Positions 62,390 to 64,000 of a stretch of DNA of 64,000 bases are shown piece by piece. The position numbers and the translations under genes are program-made. The DNA is from Lichenicola sp964247735. GTDB lineage: Bacteria; Pseudomonadota; Alphaproteobacteria; Acetobacterales; Acetobacteraceae. The stretch is from the NCBI GenBank assembly GCA_964247735.1, contig CAXTVS010000013.1:1-64000 (forward strand). Reading direction: 5' to 3'. Under the pieces are notes generated by a model. It was not told the origin of the DNA. It made no database searches and saw only the letters and a program-made list of their open reading frames with translations. Numbering within the stretch: position 1 is the stretch's first letter; every line of letters starts with the position of its first letter.

Positions 62390-63691
62390 ATGGCCGGGCA
62401 CGAGACGGCGCTGCTGATGCGGATGTTCCAGGCGGCGGTCGCCTCGGTGTCGGCGGATCTGTGCCTGCCGCCGCACCTGCCGCTGCCGCCGCGCGGCCGC
62501 ACGATCGTGGTGGGCGCGGGCAAGGCGGCCGCCGCCATGGCGGCGACGGTGGAAGCGCACTGGCCCGCGACCGCGCCCCTGGACGGGCTGGTGGTCACCC
62601 GCTACGGCCACGGCGTCGGCTCGCCCGCCCGTGTCGCGGTGGTCGAAGCCGGGCACCCGGTGCCCGACGCGGCCGGCCAGGATGCCGCCCGGCGCATGCT
62701 GGCGCTGGTGCGCGGACTTGGCCGCGACGACCTCGTGCTGTGCCTGATGTCCGGGGGCGCTTCGTCTCTGCTGGGGCTGCCGGCCGACGGGATCGACCTC
62801 GCGGCCAAGCAGGCGGTCAACCGCGCCCTGCTGCGCAGCGGGGCGCCGATCCACGAGATGAACGCGGTGCGCAAGCACCTGTCGGCGATCAAGGGCGGCC
62901 GGCTGGCGCAGGCGGCGGCACCGGCGGAGGTGCTCACGCTGGTGGTGTCCGACGTGCCGGGGGACGACCCGTCGGTGATCGGCTCCGGGCCCACAGTGGC
63001 GGACCCGAGCACGCTGTCCGAGGCGCGCGCCGTGCTGGCGCGGCGTGGCATCGCGGTACCGGAAGCGGTGGCGGCGTGGCTGCGCGACCCGGCGGCGGAA
63101 ACGCCCAAGCCCGGCGACAGGGCGTTCGACCGCGCCCGGACGGTGGTGGTCGCGACACCGCAGGCGGCGCTGGAGGCGGCAGCCGAGGTGGCGCGGCGGG
63201 AAGGCGTGCTGCCGCTGATCCTGGGCAACGCCATCGAGGGGGAGGCGGTGGAGGTGGCGCGGGTGATGGCCGGCATCGCGCGGCAGTGTGCGGCGCACGG
63301 CCAGCCGGCGCCGGGCCCGTGCGTGCTGATCTCCGGCGGCGAGACCACCGTGACGGTGCGCGGCAGCGGACGGGGCGGGCGCAACGTCGAGTTCCTGCTG
63401 GGTCTCGCGGTGGCGCTGGACGGGCATCCCGGCATCCACGCCATCGCCTGCGACACCGACGGGATCGACGGCACCGAGGACAATGCCGGAGCGCTGCTGT
63501 CGCCGGACAGCCTGTCTCGCGCGCACGCGCTCGGCCTGTCGGCGCGGGACCGGCTCCACGACAATGACGGGCACGGCTTCTTCGAGCGGCTGGGCGACCT
63601 GGTGGTCACCGGCCCGACGCGGACCAACGTGAACGACTTCCGGGCGATCCTGGTCACCGCGCAGACGCGGGAGCGGCCCGCGACGCCGTAG
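62390..63691 (+). CDS. ttuD: glycerate kinase, MOFRL type (TtuD/GckA)
   Basis: Phosphorylates D-glycerate, most likely to 2-phosphoglycerate, and feeds the glycolate carbon into central metabolism. 433 residues. Family marks are RTIVVGAGKAAAAMAATVEA, LCLMSGGASSLLGLPADGID, NAVRKHLSAIKGGRL, VSDVPGDDPSVIGSGPTVAD, SGGETTVTVRGSGRGGRNVE and ACDTDGIDGTEDNAGALLSP (MOFRL region). Some members are labelled hydroxypyruvate reductase; the kinase role is more likely. The start is ATG 62390 (GGGAGG upstream) with a GTG directly before it. Confidence 0.9.
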   Translation: MAGHETALLMRMFQAAVASVSADLCLPPHLPLPPRGRTIVVGAGKAAAAMAATVEAHWPATAPLDGLVVTRYGHGVGSPARVAVVEAGHPVPDAAGQDAARRMLALVRGLGRDDLVLCLMSGGASSLLGLPADGIDLAAKQAVNRALLRSGAPIHEMNAVRKHLSAIKGGRLAQAAAPAEVLTLVVSDVPGDDPSVIGSGPTVADPSTLSEARAVLARRGIAVPEAVAAWLRDPAAETPKPGDRAFDRARTVVVATPQAALEAAAEVARREGVLPLILGNAIEGEAVEVARVMAGIARQCAAHGQPAPGPCVLISGGETTVTVRGSGRGGRNVEFLLGLAVALDGHPGIHAIACDTDGIDGTEDNAGALLSPDSLSRAHALGLSARDRLHDNDGHGFFERLGDLVVTGPTRTNVNDFRAILVTAQTRERPATP

Positions 63692-63749
63692 CATGCCACC
63701 TATCTGAAGCGAGGATGTACCGGCGGCACAAGCCGGACAGGAGGACGCG

Positions 63750-64000
63750 ATGATACAGATGCCCATACCCGACCAGGAGGTGCTGGCGCGACGTGACGGC
63801 ATCGTCGCCGCCCTCCGACGCATCGTGCCCGGCGAAGGCGTGATCGACACCGAGACCGAACGCCGGGTGTACGAGAGCGACGGGCTGACCGCCTACGGCA
63901 CCCTGCCGATGGTGGTGGTGCTGCCGGAAACCACTGCCCAGGTAGCGGAGGTGCTGCGCTACTGCAGCCGCAACGGCATCAAGGTGGTGCCCCGCGGCGC
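63750..64000 (+). CDS. glcD: glycolate oxidase subunit GlcD (start only)
   Basis: FAD-linked subunit that oxidises glycolate to glyoxylate at the membrane. Only the first 83 residues are inside the window. The N-terminal MIQMPIPDQEVLARRDGIVA, then ETERRVYESDGLTAYGTLPM and PETTAQVAEVLRYCSRNGIK followed by VVPRG, is the start of the GlcD-type FAD-binding domain (PCMH fold). AGGAGG lies eight bases before ATG 63750. It follows ttuD by 58 bases on the same strand and probably continues into glcE and glcF beyond the window. Confidence 0.92.
   Translation, partial: MIQMPIPDQEVLARRDGIVAALRRIVPGEGVIDTETERRVYESDGLTAYGTLPMVVVLPETTAQVAEVLRYCSRNGIKVVPRG

Overview
The window is high-GC bacterial chromosome and reads best as an alphaproteobacterium of the acetic-acid-bacteria type (Acetobacteraceae). 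The signs are two complete cyo-type quinol oxidase operons, a Hint_2-type protein, a GapR/DUF2312 protein, the gene order rplU-rpmA-obgE-proB, an rRNA operon that ends 5S-tRNA-fMet, and zwf and gnd in the window. The genus is an inference and was not tested.

Layout. 1-629: end of an rRNA operon (23S 3' end, 5S, tRNA-fMet). 756-3262: gnd, then a gene-poor stretch with an IS5-type relic. 3263-7378: first cyoABCD operon. 7407-21830: two divergent sugar or sugar-acid gene sets around a FadR-type GntR regulator. The leftward set is a D-erythronate dehydrogenase homologue (denD), a gluconolactonase-like lactonase, a binding protein, ATPase and permease of an RbsBAC-type importer, and a short-chain dehydrogenase. 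The rightward set is the regulator and a second importer with two permeases, then a secreted S9 peptidase. 21803-28702: acetamidase/formamidase, a DUF3455 protein, a Hint-domain surface protein and a sensor-propeller diguanylate cyclase. 29008-33295: translationally coupled class II DAHP synthase, a nicotinate phosphoribosyltransferase-like protein and a small acidic protein, then a glutamyl-tRNA synthetase. 33537-37449: second cyoABCD operon. 37511-44044: a MATE exporter with a small secreted protein, then cysS, a TrmJ-like methyltransferase, rpsD and prfC. 44192-46051: a glycine-rich repeat protein. 46150-53182: DJ-1/PfpI protein, NUDIX protein, zwf, gapR, a small membrane protein, proB, obgE, rpmA, rplU and tRNA-Ser. 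53183-57756: an accessory stretch of broken genes (an IS5-family element, a HAD phosphatase and an FGGY kinase in pieces) around one intact FMN 2-hydroxyacid oxidase. 57757-64000: IclR regulator and the glyoxylate-to-glycerate route gcl-hyi-glxR-ttuD, followed by the start of glcD.

How the parts work together. The right end encodes a nearly complete glycolate pathway: GlcD oxidises glycolate to glyoxylate, Gcl joins two glyoxylates into tartronate semialdehyde, Hyi interconverts it with hydroxypyruvate, GlxR reduces it to glycerate, and the TtuD/GckA-type kinase phosphorylates glycerate. An IclR regulator divergent to it faces a 15-bp palindrome. The two sugar gene sets on the left look like an uptake and oxidation module for an aldose, aldonate or lactone; a shared 13-bp motif in front of denD and in front of the first binding-protein gene suggests common control. 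zwf and gnd supply the oxidative pentose phosphate branch, and the two quinol oxidases dispose of electrons from periplasmic and membrane dehydrogenases.

No CRISPR array, prophage or obvious defence system is visible. The most unusual items are the shared regulatory motif, the incomplete erythronate pathway, the two calcium-repeat or Hint-type surface proteins that share a domain, the structured rpsD leader, and the decayed kinase/phosphatase locus next to an IS5 element.
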